Shown here: positions 8,200 through 16,687 of the stretch, in pieces
How the letters are laid out: each line of letters opens with the position of its first letter
Position numbering within the stretch: position 1 is the stretch's first letter
NCBI RefSeq assembly: GCF_032595355.1
Contig: NZ_JASMWN010000005.1
Coordinates: 1-64,000 of the forward strand
Reading direction: 5' to 3'
Length of the DNA stretch: 64,000 nt
Source of the DNA: Sedimentitalea todarodis
GTDB taxonomy: Bacteria; Pseudomonadota; Alphaproteobacteria; Rhodobacterales; Rhodobacteraceae
Position numbers and translations under genes: made by a program
The notes under the pieces: model-generated
Told to the model about the DNA's origin: nothing
The model's database searches: none
The model's input: only the letters and a program-made list of their open reading frames with translations

Positions 8200-9333
8200 C
8201 TACGCCGATGTGCGCAGTCTCTCACGATGCCGCGCAAGCCATAGCGCGGTCGTGACAAGCGGCATGTCCTTATAGAGACCGGCGTCGATCCCCTGCATCA
8301 GTTCCTCGTATCCAATCACCTTGCTGCGGATGTCCTCGCCCTCGTCCGTGCCACCCATTCCGGTGACATCGCCACCCAGGTCGGCAAAGCCCACAAACAG
8401 GTACAGATATTCGGTTGAAGACCCCGTGCTGGAATACATCTCGCCTGCGGGTTCCAGTCGGCCAAGGGTCAATCCCGCCTCTTCCAGCGCCTCACGCCGG
8501 ACCGCGGTTTCCGCCGCCTCGCCCGGCTCAAGCAGCCCGGCGATGGGTTCCCATATCCAGGGGGCGGGATCGCCCGCCATGAACACCGGCGCGCGAAACT
8601 GCTCGACCAGCATCACGCAGTCGCGCAGCGGATCATAAGGCAGCACCACGGCCGCTTCCCCGACCAGAATCGCCGCGCGGTTCAGAACATCGCTCATATG
8701 GCCATCAAATTGGCGCATCTGCACGTCGATTTCCTGCAGAGAAAAGAACTTGGTATAGGGATGATGGTGCGCTGCCACGATCACATCCTGCGACAGGTCC
8801 CACTCGGGATCCGGCGCCCGTTTCTGCCCCGCCACAAATGCCGACGCGCGACGCCGGATGCCCGGAAAGGACACCGAAATCTCGGCGGGGGTCTTGCGCC
8901 CGTACCACGCCATCACCTCCCGGGCCGAGATAACGCTGATCTTTGACCAGTTTCTCGCCCAGTCGTCAAACGACCAGGGTTCTGATGTCGGAGCCTGTTG
9001 CGTGGTCGGAAAGAACACCGATGCGTAGGTCGATACGCCATCTTCCAGCGCCACCGAAACCGGCCGAAGCTCGAAATCAAACCCGCCTTCACAAAACCGG
9101 AGCCGCGCTGTTTCCTCATCGGTAATGCCGCGCACAAGTATCCCGGAAGAGTTGCAACCGGCGGCGGCGGCAAAGTGGGGAAACGGCGTATCCGCGACCT
9201 GAAACACACCATGATCGGCGAGCCGCGCGGCCTCGTATTCAAGAGTGTCATCCTCCCGCCCCAAAACGATCTGTAACAGCGGCAAGTGGCGCAGCGTGCC
9301 GTAGAAAAAGAAATCAGACAAGGTATCATCCAT
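8200..9333 (-). CDS. trgB: TrgB: gamma-glutamylcyclotransferase-like domain fused to a NUDIX ADP-ribose pyrophosphatase
   Basis: 377 residues from ATG at 9333. The N-terminal third has the AIG2/GGCT signature FFFYGTLRHLPLLQ; the C-terminal half is a NUDIX hydrolase with the box GLLEPGEAAETAVRREALEE and a downstream STGSSTEYLYLFVG segment typical of ADP-ribose pyrophosphatases. The two-domain arrangement and the position between trgA and cysK match TrgB of the R. sphaeroides tellurite-resistance locus. ATG codons at 9360 and 9366 would extend it over the end of trgA, but none has a clear ribosome site. How the two activities relate to tellurite is not known from sequence. Confidence 0.88.
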   Translation of the reverse strand: MDDTLSDFFFYGTLRHLPLLQIVLGREDDTLEYEAARLADHGVFQVADTPFPHFAAAAGCNSSGILVRGITDEETARLRFCEGGFDFELRPVSVALEDGVSTYASVFFPTTQQAPTSEPWSFDDWARNWSKISVISAREVMAWYGRKTPAEISVSFPGIRRRASAFVAGQKRAPDPEWDLSQDVIVAAHHHPYTKFFSLQEIDVQMRQFDGHMSDVLNRAAILVGEAAVVLPYDPLRDCVMLVEQFRAPVFMAGDPAPWIWEPIAGLLEPGEAAETAVRREALEEAGLTLGRLEPAGEMYSSTGSSTEYLYLFVGFADLGGDVTGMGGTDEGEDIRSKVIGYEELMQGIDAGLYKDMPLVTTALWLARHRERLRTSA

Positions 9334-9341
9334 TCCAGTGA

Positions 9342-9782
9342 TCAGCGCCAGCGACGCCATGCACATTCGGTCGCCAGCCCAGACAGAGCCCCGCCGAGCA
9401 GGGCCGTCAGGATGAAGGTCGGGGTCAACAGGATCAGCGCGTATTCGGCTGCGATCTCGAGGATTGCAACGAGCGCCTCGAACGGGCCATCAAACCGGTT
9501 GTTCATGGCCTGATCGAACATTTCATAGCAACCCTGCACGAATAACCCCCAGAAGATCAGCGCGACAACCCCTGTCAGCCCGTTGTTGATGGCCGCGGTC
9601 GTGCCACGCCCTGCGCGGCTGCCGATAACGTTCCAGCCGATCAGAACGCCAAGCCCCATGTTCACGTAGATGAAATAGCCAAAGTTCATGCCCTCGGGCA
9701 TCAATGGCATGACCACACGGGACAGGACATAGGCGAGAAGCGCCAGGCAGACAGCAGCGACGAGTCGTGACGTGGTTGGCAT
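9342..9782 (-). CDS. trgA: TrgA, small membrane protein of the tellurite-resistance locus
   Basis: 146 residues with four predicted membrane helices (about 8-27, 33-52, 67-85, 108-133) and a short basic C-terminal tail (CAWRRWR). It fits the TrgA family, known from R. sphaeroides where trgAB raises tellurite resistance. It begins 15 bases after cfa ends and runs into trgB, so cfa-trgA-trgB-cysK-mscS may be one transcript. No catalytic motif is visible; an inner-membrane helper or transporter role is inference. Confidence 0.85.
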   Translation of the reverse strand: MPTTSRLVAAVCLALLAYVLSRVVMPLMPEGMNFGYFIYVNMGLGVLIGWNVIGSRAGRGTTAAINNGLTGVVALIFWGLFVQGCYEMFDQAMNNRFDGPFEALVAILEIAAEYALILLTPTFILTALLGGALSGLATECAWRRWR

Positions 9783-9797
9783 GCGGCGGTTCGGATC

Positions 9798-11006
9798 CTA
9801 TGCAGGTCGTGTCACCGTTATCTGTGTCACGTCCACATTGGAACTGTCAAAAGCCGCCGCGCAGGATGTCAGATAGAAATTCCACATCCGCCGAAAACGA
9901 TCGTCAAAGCCGAGTTTTGCAATCTCGTCCCATTTCTCGTTGAAGGTATCATGCCAGCGCCGAAGGGTCTGATCATAGCTGGAGCCGAATTCGATTGACC
10001 TCGTCACGATCAGGTCCGCCTTTTCGATCTGTTGCCGCAAGACCGATGGCGCAGGTAACATCCCCCCTGGAAAGATGTATTTCTGGATGAAATCGACACC
10101 GCGTTGATAGACCTCCCAGCGGCGATCAGCGACGGTGATGATCTGCAAGGTCGCATTGCGCCCGGGTTTGAGCCGCTCCCGCACGGTCTGAAAGAACACC
10201 GGCCAGTATTTCTCGCCGACGGCTTCGAACATCTCGATGCTGGCGACGCCGTCATAGGTGCCGGTTTCGTCGCGATAGTCCTGCATCTTGAAGGTCACAC
10301 GGTCACTTAATCCTGCCTTTTCAATGCGATCTCTCGCATATCTCAACTGTTCCTGACTGATCGTCAACCCGGTCACCCGCATCCCGCGTTCCTTGGCGGC
10401 GTATTCCGCAAAGCCGCCCCAGCCGCAGCCGATTTCGAGAATATGATCTCCGGGCTGCGCGCCCATCTGGTCAATCAGGTTCGCGTATTTGGCGATCTGA
10501 GCGGCCTCGAGGCTCTCCTGTCCGGTTACGAAAAGCGCGCTGGAATAGGTCATCGTATCGTCCAGCCAGAGACCGTAGAAATCATTGCCCAGGTCATAGT
10601 GATAAGAGATGTTCTTGCGGGCCTGTTCCCGATGATTGCGCCGCAGCCAGAACCGAAGGCGTTCATAAGCGCGCACCAGCGACATGCCGGGAAATCCGTC
10701 ATAGATGATGTCATTGCCCAGATGCACGAGGTCCATGAACGCCTGCAGATCCGGGGTGCTCCACCAGTGTTCAAGATAGGCGTCGCAAAATCCCAGATCG
10801 CCTTCGCGCACCAGCCGCGCAAAAAGATCTGGATTGTGCACATGCAATTCGGCGACCGGTCCAGGCTTTGGCCCTTCGTAACGAAACACGCGACCGTCAT
10901 CCAGACGGATATCGAGACGGCCACATTCCATCCGCTGCACGACATCCATTGCCTGTGCAAAATACCTGGGCAGGTTCGTCTGCCCGTCGACCGAAGTCAG
11001 GATCAT
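9798..11006 (-). CDS. cfa: Cyclopropane-fatty-acyl-phospholipid synthase
   Basis: 402-residue SAM-dependent methyltransferase that adds a methylene bridge to unsaturated phospholipid acyl chains at the inner membrane. The SAM-binding motif ILEIGCGWGGFAEYAA starts at 189; the upstream ISYHYDLGNDFYGLWLDD (133-150) and the downstream SIEMFEAVGEKYWPVFF are family hallmarks. Length is slightly above E. coli Cfa (382). It follows phr by 78 bases on the same strand. In R. sphaeroides cfaA and phrA both belong to the RpoE singlet-oxygen regulon, so this pairing is biologically sensible. Confidence 0.93.
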   Translation of the reverse strand: MILTSVDGQTNLPRYFAQAMDVVQRMECGRLDIRLDDGRVFRYEGPKPGPVAELHVHNPDLFARLVREGDLGFCDAYLEHWWSTPDLQAFMDLVHLGNDIIYDGFPGMSLVRAYERLRFWLRRNHREQARKNISYHYDLGNDFYGLWLDDTMTYSSALFVTGQESLEAAQIAKYANLIDQMGAQPGDHILEIGCGWGGFAEYAAKERGMRVTGLTISQEQLRYARDRIEKAGLSDRVTFKMQDYRDETGTYDGVASIEMFEAVGEKYWPVFFQTVRERLKPGRNATLQIITVADRRWEVYQRGVDFIQKYIFPGGMLPAPSVLRQQIEKADLIVTRSIEFGSSYDQTLRRWHDTFNEKWDEIAKLGFDDRFRRMWNFYLTSCAAAFDSSNVDVTQITVTRPA

Positions 11007-11084
11007 CGGCTATTCCCCATGCCACTTTCCGAAAGAGAGGTTAATTCCTGTTGCGATATCAAACAAGTGATCCGAACTTCGGCG

Positions 11085-12506
11085 CTAGAAACCGCGCGAC
11101 TGATAGGCGGCAAGAGCCAATTTCCTGCCATCGTCCAGCGCCACGATCGGAGATGGATATCCATCGTCGTGCGACAGCGCCCAGCGACGCGGGATCGCGT
11201 CAAAATAGGCAAGCGCGTCCTCGGGTGGGTCTCCCTGCCCTTCAGCAATCCAGCGTCGTACATAGCTCCGGTCCCGGTCGAACTTATCCAGTTGGGTGGC
11301 CGGGTTGAACACCCTGAAATACGGCGACGCGTCCGGCCCGCTCCCTGCCGCCCACTGCCACCCCATTGCATTGCTGGCAGGATCCCAGTCTGTCAGGCAG
11401 TCCTGAAACCACGCCATGCCGGTTTTCCAGTGACACATTAGATGTTTGGTCAGAAAGCTCGCCACGATCATCCTGCCCCGGTTGTGCATCCGCCCTGTCA
11501 CGTACATCTCGCGCATGGCCGCGTCGACAAACTCGATCCCGGTTCGCGCCTGTTTCCAGGCCACGGCGTGCGGATGACCGGGGTCCGTCTCCCACGGAAA
11601 GGCCTCCCACTCTTCACGCCAGTTGGCCGTCAGGATACGTGGAGTGTGGTGCATCAGATGATAGGCAAATTCTCGCCATACCAGTTCCTTGAGAAAGGTC
11701 TCAGCACCCGGTTTGCCCTCGTGGCGGGCTCGCAACCCGGCATGCCAGCACCGGTGCGGGCTGATCTCGCCCAGGCTCAGATTCTCCGAAAGGCCCGAGG
11801 TGCCGTCGACTCCCGGGATGTCGCGCCGCTCCGCATAGCGTCCGACACTTTCCTCAATGAACTGGCCCAGCCGGGCAAGGGCGGCGTCTTCACCTACGCG
11901 CGCATGGCCGCGCAAAATGTCTGCGGCCCGGTTCATCGCCACGCCGAGGTGCCAGTCAGAGAGCGCTTCCGAGTCTGGCCATACATCCGGCGCCGCCAAT
12001 CGTGATGGCGCGGGCAGTGGTGACTCGACCTCCCGCTGCTTGACCGCTTTCCAGAACGGCGTGAACACCTTGTAGTATCCGTCCGTCTTGGTTTGAACGG
12101 TCCAGGGTTCAAACATCAGATGCCCGCCGTACGACTGCGCCTCGATCCCGCGCGCCTTCAGCGTCGCCTTGATCCCGGTGTCCCGCGCCACAGAGTCAGG
12201 ATCATAGAGGCGCGACCAATAGACAGTCCCTGCCCCGGTCTCTTTGATCAACTGCTCAATCACGTCCCGTGCGTCACCACTGCGCAGGATCAATCGACTT
12301 CCCTGCGCCTTCAGACGATTGGCAAGCCGGTCCACCCCAAGACCCAGCCGAAACTTCGGGGCGGCCCCCAGCGATCTGGCCAGGGGATCCAGTATGAAGA
12401 TCGGTATGACGGGGCGCCCGCTCTTGCTTGCCGCGCTGAGGGCCGGGTGATCGGAAAGACGCAGGTCGCGCCTGAACCACATCAGGATCGGTGAATTACT
12501 ACTCAT
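11085..12506 (-). CDS. phr: Deoxyribodipyrimidine photolyase
   Basis: 473-residue flavoprotein that splits cyclobutane pyrimidine dimers with blue light. N-terminal antenna domain begins ILMWFRRDLRLSDHPAL; the FAD domain has MHNRGRMIVASFLTKHL near 350 and GWQWAAGSGPDASPYFRVF near 385-403, including the tryptophans of the electron-transfer chain. Class I length (E. coli 472). ATG at 12506 begins SSNSPILMW. A TGATCC element lies about 50 bp upstream, compatible with a Rhodobacter RpoE-type promoter. Confidence 0.94.
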   Translation of the reverse strand: MSSNSPILMWFRRDLRLSDHPALSAASKSGRPVIPIFILDPLARSLGAAPKFRLGLGVDRLANRLKAQGSRLILRSGDARDVIEQLIKETGAGTVYWSRLYDPDSVARDTGIKATLKARGIEAQSYGGHLMFEPWTVQTKTDGYYKVFTPFWKAVKQREVESPLPAPSRLAAPDVWPDSEALSDWHLGVAMNRAADILRGHARVGEDAALARLGQFIEESVGRYAERRDIPGVDGTSGLSENLSLGEISPHRCWHAGLRARHEGKPGAETFLKELVWREFAYHLMHHTPRILTANWREEWEAFPWETDPGHPHAVAWKQARTGIEFVDAAMREMYVTGRMHNRGRMIVASFLTKHLMCHWKTGMAWFQDCLTDWDPASNAMGWQWAAGSGPDASPYFRVFNPATQLDKFDRDRSYVRRWIAEGQGDPPEDALAYFDAIPRRWALSHDDGYPSPIVALDDGRKLALAAYQSRGF

Positions 12507-12527
12507 CTGCGCCCAGCCTCTTTCCGA

Positions 12528-12557
12528 CTGATACGCGCCGTCCTGAAGGGTGGATCA
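12528..12557 (-). promoter_or_regulatory. Possible RpoE-type promoter of phr
   Basis: Leftward TGATCC (12557-12552), 18-base spacer, then TATCAG (12533-12528). TGATCC matches the -35 of the Rhodobacter RpoE/ChrR singlet-oxygen regulon, which includes photolyase; the -10 is a poor fit. The -35 overlaps the stop codon of the gene upstream. Confidence 0.3.
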
Positions 12558-13778
12558 AAGAACGCGGTCCAACGCGGTGAGAAGCTTATCCATTTCTGCC
12601 CTGGAGGTGTAATGGGTAAAGCTGAGCCGCAGCACGCCCGCGTCCATATCCACGCCGACCGCTTGCAGCGCCCGTCCCGCATAGAAGTCACCACCACCCG
12701 CCATGATCCCATGTTCGGCAAGTTCGGCGGCGACCTGCCCGGCGTTCCGGTTCAGAGCCAGCGCCACCGTCGGTGCGCGCAGTGTGGCGTCGGACGGTCC
12801 GATCAGGCGCACGGCATTGCGATCCTTGACTGCGTCCAGAAGCGGTTGCAGCAATTCGATCTCGTAGGCGCGCATCAGGTCATGTACAAACGCGCCACGC
12901 TCAGACGGCTTTCCCGTCGGCCCACCGTGATGGGTGCAGAGCATTTCGACGTAGTCCGCCATCCCGGCGCTCGCGGCGATCTGCGCATGATCCGGTCCCG
13001 CAGGCGTGAAGCGCTTGTAAAGCGAGTCGCCGTTGAAGACATGACCCTGGTTGGGCAGCAATTCACCCAGCGTGCGACGGATAACCATCAACCCCTGGTG
13101 CGGACCATAGGTCTTGTAGGCCGAAAACAGGTAGATGTCCGGCCCCAGCCGCCCCACATTGGCAAAGCCATGCGGCGTATAGGAGACGCCATCCACGCAG
13201 ACAAAAGCGCCTGCGGCATGGGCAATCGCGGTTACTTCGGTCACCGGATTGATTTCGCCCACAACGTTTGAACAGTGTGGAAAACAGACAAGCCGAACGG
13301 ATTCGTCGAGCAGGTCTTCGAGATCTTCGGGCGCCAGATGGCCCGTCACCGAGTCGACCTTCCACTCGCGAATTTCGATGCCCCGATCGGCGAGCCGCCG
13401 CCACGGTCCGGAGTTGGCTTCATGGTCCTGATTGGTGACGACAATCGCCTCGCCCGGTTTCATCCACGCCCCAAACGCCTGCGCCAGAACATAGGTGTTC
13501 TGCGTCGTGCTCGGGCCAAAGCTGAGCTCATCGGTTTCAACGCCCAGAATCGCAGCCATCCGCGTTCGGGCTTCGTCCATCTCCTCGCCCGCCAATCGGC
13601 TGGCCTCAAACGGCCCGTAGGGCTGCACCTTGCGTTGTGTATAGTAGCGCGTCAGCCGGTCGATCACCGGACGGCAGGCATAGGATCCGCCCGCATTCTC
13701 GAAGAACGCCTGCCCCTGCAGCGACGGTTCGGAGAATGCCGGAAACTGCCCGCGCACAAAGTCTGTATCCAACGCCAT
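12555..13778 (-). CDS. Class V aminotransferase-fold PLP enzyme (cysteine desulfurase-like)
   Basis: 407-residue PLP enzyme of the NifS/CsdA fold. The cofactor lysine is K222 in LFSAYKTYGPHQG, with the PLP-ring Asp in VCVDGVSYTPHG (196) and a NQDHEAN segment near 116-122. The mobile catalytic-cysteine loop of true cysteine desulfurases is not evident near 330-350, so the reaction is uncertain (desulfurase, lyase or selenocysteine lyase-like). GGAG lies upstream of the ATG. No isc/suf genes flank it. Confidence 0.85.
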   Translation of the reverse strand: MALDTDFVRGQFPAFSEPSLQGQAFFENAGGSYACRPVIDRLTRYYTQRKVQPYGPFEASRLAGEEMDEARTRMAAILGVETDELSFGPSTTQNTYVLAQAFGAWMKPGEAIVVTNQDHEANSGPWRRLADRGIEIREWKVDSVTGHLAPEDLEDLLDESVRLVCFPHCSNVVGEINPVTEVTAIAHAAGAFVCVDGVSYTPHGFANVGRLGPDIYLFSAYKTYGPHQGLMVIRRTLGELLPNQGHVFNGDSLYKRFTPAGPDHAQIAASAGMADYVEMLCTHHGGPTGKPSERGAFVHDLMRAYEIELLQPLLDAVKDRNAVRLIGPSDATLRAPTVALALNRNAGQVAAELAEHGIMAGGGDFYAGRALQAVGVDMDAGVLRLSFTHYTSRAEMDKLLTALDRVL

Positions 13779-13911
13779 ATCATCTCTCCACCTTACCCCG
13801 TCGTGAAATGGATGCCGGTCCTGACCGCAGAGGTCAAGCGCCAGCGCTGATGACAGATACTGACAACAGCCCCTGCTATCCTCGATCCATCATGACTCGA
13901 AAGGACACACC

Positions 13912-14286
13912 ATGACCAACCTGCCTGAAAATGCCCTTGTCTGGGCCGAAATTCCAGTCTCTGATCTGGACAAGGCGATTGCCTTTTACACCACCGTCAC
14001 CGGCGGCAGCCTGAACCGTACCGAAACCGGGCCGAATCCGATCGCGGATTTCCAGACGCTGGACAACGGTGTCGCGCTGCATCTCTATCCCGGCAAGCCT
14101 GCCGAAGACGGGCGTGGCCCGACACTGCATCTGGCCAGCGCCGGAACGCTGGAAGAAACGATGAACCGGGTGACGGATGCCGGCGGCAAAGTTCTTTCGC
14201 CCATCATCGACATTCCACCGGGACGGTTCTTTTATGCCACGGATCCGGACGGAAACTCGATTGGATTCTTCAAAATGCGGTCCTGA
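13912..14286 (+). CDS. VOC-superfamily protein (glyoxalase/dioxygenase fold)
   Basis: 124-residue single vicinal-oxygen-chelate domain. It shows the pairing of an N-terminal module (WAEIPVSDLDKAIAFYTTVTG) with a C-terminal module ending GRFFYATDPDGNSIGFFKM, the usual metal-site strand. The substrate cannot be assigned; such short stand-alone VOC proteins often lack known reactions. AAAGGAC precedes the ATG. It ends in a bidirectional terminator shared with the BCCT gene. Confidence 0.85.
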   Translation: MTNLPENALVWAEIPVSDLDKAIAFYTTVTGGSLNRTETGPNPIADFQTLDNGVALHLYPGKPAEDGRGPTLHLASAGTLEETMNRVTDAGGKVLSPIIDIPPGRFFYATDPDGNSIGFFKMRS

Positions 14287-14290
14287 AATC

Positions 14291-14326
14291 ATGAAACACC
14301 CCGGCTGGAAGGCCGGGGCGTTTCAT
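14291..14326. terminator. Bidirectional terminator
   Basis: ATGAAAC-A-CCCCGGC, loop TGGAAG, GCCGGGG-C-GTTTCAT: a G+C-rich 7-bp core inside a 7-bp A/T-flanked stem, symmetric on both strands, between the convergent VOC and BCCT genes. Confidence 0.85.
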
Positions 14327-14340
14327 TGTCAAACCGCCGC

Positions 14341-15975
14341 TCAGCGTGGCTCGGACGCCAGGCCTTTCACGATCGCCCAACACATCAGCAGCAGAACCAC
14401 CGTGAATGGCAGGCCGGTCGAGATCACCATCGCCTGAAGCGCGCCAAGTCCGCCCCCCAGCAACAACACAATCGCCACCGCGCCTTCGAAGATGCACCAG
14501 AACACCCGCTGTGGGACCGGCGCGTCGACCTTGCCACCGGCGGTGATCGTGTCGATCACCAAGGAGCCTGAGTCCGACGACGTCACAAAGAACACCACGA
14601 CAAGGACGATCCCGACAAACGACGTGATCGAGGCCAGCGGCAATTCGCCGAGCATCTTGAACAGCTTCAGCTCCAGCGATGCATCCTGTGCCCCGGTAAA
14701 CCCGTCTGCGACAACCTGATGAATGGCGGTGCCACCAAAGACACTCATCCACAGCACGCAGACAAGGCTCGGGATCAACAAGACGCAGATGATGAACTCA
14801 CGCACACTGCGCCCCCGGCTGACACGGGCGATGAACATGCCCACAAAAGGCGACCAGCTGATCCACCATGCCCAGTAGAATGCCGTCCAGCCCTGGCTGA
14901 AGTTGACGTCTTCGCGGCCGAACGGATTGGCCAGCGCCGGCAGATACTCCACATAGGCAAGCAGACTGTCGGCAAATCCCGTCAGGATCGCCACGGTCGG
15001 CCCTACGATCAGCACAAAGATCAGCAGGACGAAAGCCAGTCCCATATTGATCTCGGAGAGAATCTTGACGCCGCCATCCAGGCCACGCACAACCGAAATC
15101 AGGGCAACGGCGGTAATCGCCGTGATCAGGATCACCTCGGTGGACGCGCCGATCGGAACGCCGAACAGTTCGTTCAGTCCCGCATTGGCCTGTGTCGCGC
15201 CAAAACCCAGCGACGTGGCGAGGCCAAACAGGGTGGCGAATACGGCCAGCGTATCGATGATATGGCCAGTCCAGCCCCAGACACGTTCCCCAAAGATCGG
15301 ATAAAACGCCGACCGGATGGTGAGCGGCAATCCCTTGTTGTAGGTGAACAACGCCAGCGACAGCGCAACAATCGCATAGATCGCCCAGGGGTGCAGACCC
15401 CAGTGAAAGATCGTCGCCGCCATGCCCAGCCGCACCGAAGCCGCCTCGTCACCCGCCGCTGCGCCCAGAGGGGCCCAATCGGTCCGGGCTCCGCCCTCCG
15501 AAACGACACCGCCAAAGGATGTCGAAAAATGGCTCATCGGTTCGCTGACGCCATAGAACATGAGGCCGATGCCCATCCCGGCGGCGAACAGCATCGCGAA
15601 CCATCCGATGTAGGAATAGTCCGGCGTCGCGTCTGCGCCACCCAACCGCACCTTGCCCCAGGGAGACACGATCAGGAACAGGCAAAACAGGACAAAGACA
15701 TCTGCCGAGGCCAGAAAGAACCAGTCAAAGGTCGATGTGACCGCCGGACGCAACCAGCCAAACAGGGCCGCGGATTGTTCTGGCAATGCAAGTGCATAGA
15801 AGACAAAGGCGACAATCGCCAGACCCGAGACCATGAACACCGGGTTGTGAATGTCAAACCCGATGGGCCCGACGCTGCCTTCAAAATTGTCTTGTCCGAT
15901 CTCATAGTCCGTATCGATGACTTCGGCGGCACCTTCGGGCTCCGGAATACCCTGGTTGGTTACTTCATCGCTCAT
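14341..15975 (-). CDS. BCCT-family betaine/choline/carnitine (possibly DMSP) transporter
   Basis: 544-residue secondary transporter with about twelve membrane helices after a 45-residue acidic cytoplasmic N-terminus. The GMGIGLMFYGVSEPMSHF stretch (near 130-148) is the glycine-rich family motif on TM3, and the tryptophan box lies in WAWWISWSPFVGMFIARVSRG. BCCT carriers import glycine betaine, choline, carnitine or DMSP with Na+ or H+. GGGAGG precedes the ATG. Its place next to a DMSP locus makes DMSP a reasonable substrate, but sequence alone cannot separate it from betaine. Confidence 0.92.
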   Translation of the reverse strand: MSDEVTNQGIPEPEGAAEVIDTDYEIGQDNFEGSVGPIGFDIHNPVFMVSGLAIVAFVFYALALPEQSAALFGWLRPAVTSTFDWFFLASADVFVLFCLFLIVSPWGKVRLGGADATPDYSYIGWFAMLFAAGMGIGLMFYGVSEPMSHFSTSFGGVVSEGGARTDWAPLGAAAGDEAASVRLGMAATIFHWGLHPWAIYAIVALSLALFTYNKGLPLTIRSAFYPIFGERVWGWTGHIIDTLAVFATLFGLATSLGFGATQANAGLNELFGVPIGASTEVILITAITAVALISVVRGLDGGVKILSEINMGLAFVLLIFVLIVGPTVAILTGFADSLLAYVEYLPALANPFGREDVNFSQGWTAFYWAWWISWSPFVGMFIARVSRGRSVREFIICVLLIPSLVCVLWMSVFGGTAIHQVVADGFTGAQDASLELKLFKMLGELPLASITSFVGIVLVVVFFVTSSDSGSLVIDTITAGGKVDAPVPQRVFWCIFEGAVAIVLLLGGGLGALQAMVISTGLPFTVVLLLMCWAIVKGLASEPR

Positions 15976-16020
15976 GGCGACCTCCCGTTTATTGATTCAG
16001 TCGTTCGGTGCTGTCTGCGA

Positions 16021-16425
16021 TCACTCCTCACGCACGATCATCACCGAGACACCGGCATGCTGCGCCATCCGACCGCCGTGAGACGGAAACAGATAATCGG
16101 CGATGCCCGGCACGTGGCTGGCCATGACGACCAGGTCTGCGCCGATTTCCTCTCGCGCCTTCAATAGCGCGCGATCCATATCAATCGCCGGATCGTGGCT
16201 GATGATACTGTGTGACGAGGCCGCTACACCGTGTGTTTCGGCCTCGCTTTGCGCAAACGCCTCCAGCTTTGCGGCAAACTCCTGCGGGTTGTGCCCTGCG
16301 GGTCCCGGTGTAGATGCGGTAACGGCTACAAAGCAGATTTCCGCATTGTACAAACCGGCCAATTCCGCCGCCACCTTGAGCGCACGACCGAGCCGTGCCG
16401 CGTGGACCAGATCGACCGGCACCAT
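16021..16425 (-). CDS. Universal stress protein (UspA family), start uncertain
   Basis: 134-residue UspA-fold protein. It keeps the first-strand remnant MVPVDLVH, the central GADLVVMASHVPG and the C-terminal HAGVSVMIVREE; the nucleotide-loop glycines (SHGG) are partly kept. Homologues usually begin a few residues earlier (KILVPVDL). In this frame the codons upstream read as KIMVPVD but there is no ATG/GTG/TTG before an in-frame TAG at about 16459-16461, so translation starts at 16425 with a clipped first strand, or a base error or unusual start is involved. It follows three tandem hairpins. Confidence 0.8.
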   Translation of the reverse strand: MVPVDLVHAARLGRALKVAAELAGLYNAEICFVAVTASTPGPAGHNPQEFAAKLEAFAQSEAETHGVAASSHSIISHDPAIDMDRALLKAREEIGADLVVMASHVPGIADYLFPSHGGRMAQHAGVSVMIVREE

Positions 16426-16467
16426 GATTTTGGAGAATACGAGATACGCCTTTCCTGCCTATGCATG

Positions 16468-16541
16468 CTTCGCAAGAACGACGCGAAGCCGACATGTTTG
16501 CCCGAGCATGTCTCGGGATATCCCGGCCGCATCAGGCCGGG
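16468..16541. repeat. Three consecutive perfect hairpins upstream of the usp gene
   Basis: CTTCGC/GCGAAG (16468-16488, 9-base loop), CCCGAG/CTCGGG (16501-16517, loop CATGT) and CCCGGCC/GGCCGGG (16522-16541, loop GCATCA). They sit 45-115 bases before the usp start. They could form a structured 5' leader or be a small intergenic repeat. Confidence 0.7.
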
Positions 16542-16630
16542 CCGACAGGGGTCAGCGTAAAGCCATTGTGTCAGGGCATGCAACCATCCGCGACCTTACA
16601 GCAACCGGTTGCGACGGTGGGATATGATCC

Positions 16631-16652
16631 CAGGCGGGAATGTCCCCGCCTG
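16631..16652. terminator. Hairpin downstream of acuI
   Basis: CAGGCGGG-AATGTC-CCCGCCTG, an 8-bp perfect stem 36 bases past the acuI stop. No T-run follows on the leftward strand, so termination is possible but unproven. Confidence 0.45.
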
Positions 16653-16687
16653 AGGTTGCGTCACGCAGTCAACGGAACGTTGCCTGT

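Noticed and set aside
14719..16167. 482-codon frame antisense to the BCCT gene
   Set aside because: Shadow of the transporter gene; Arg/Gln/His-rich composition typical of an antisense frame.
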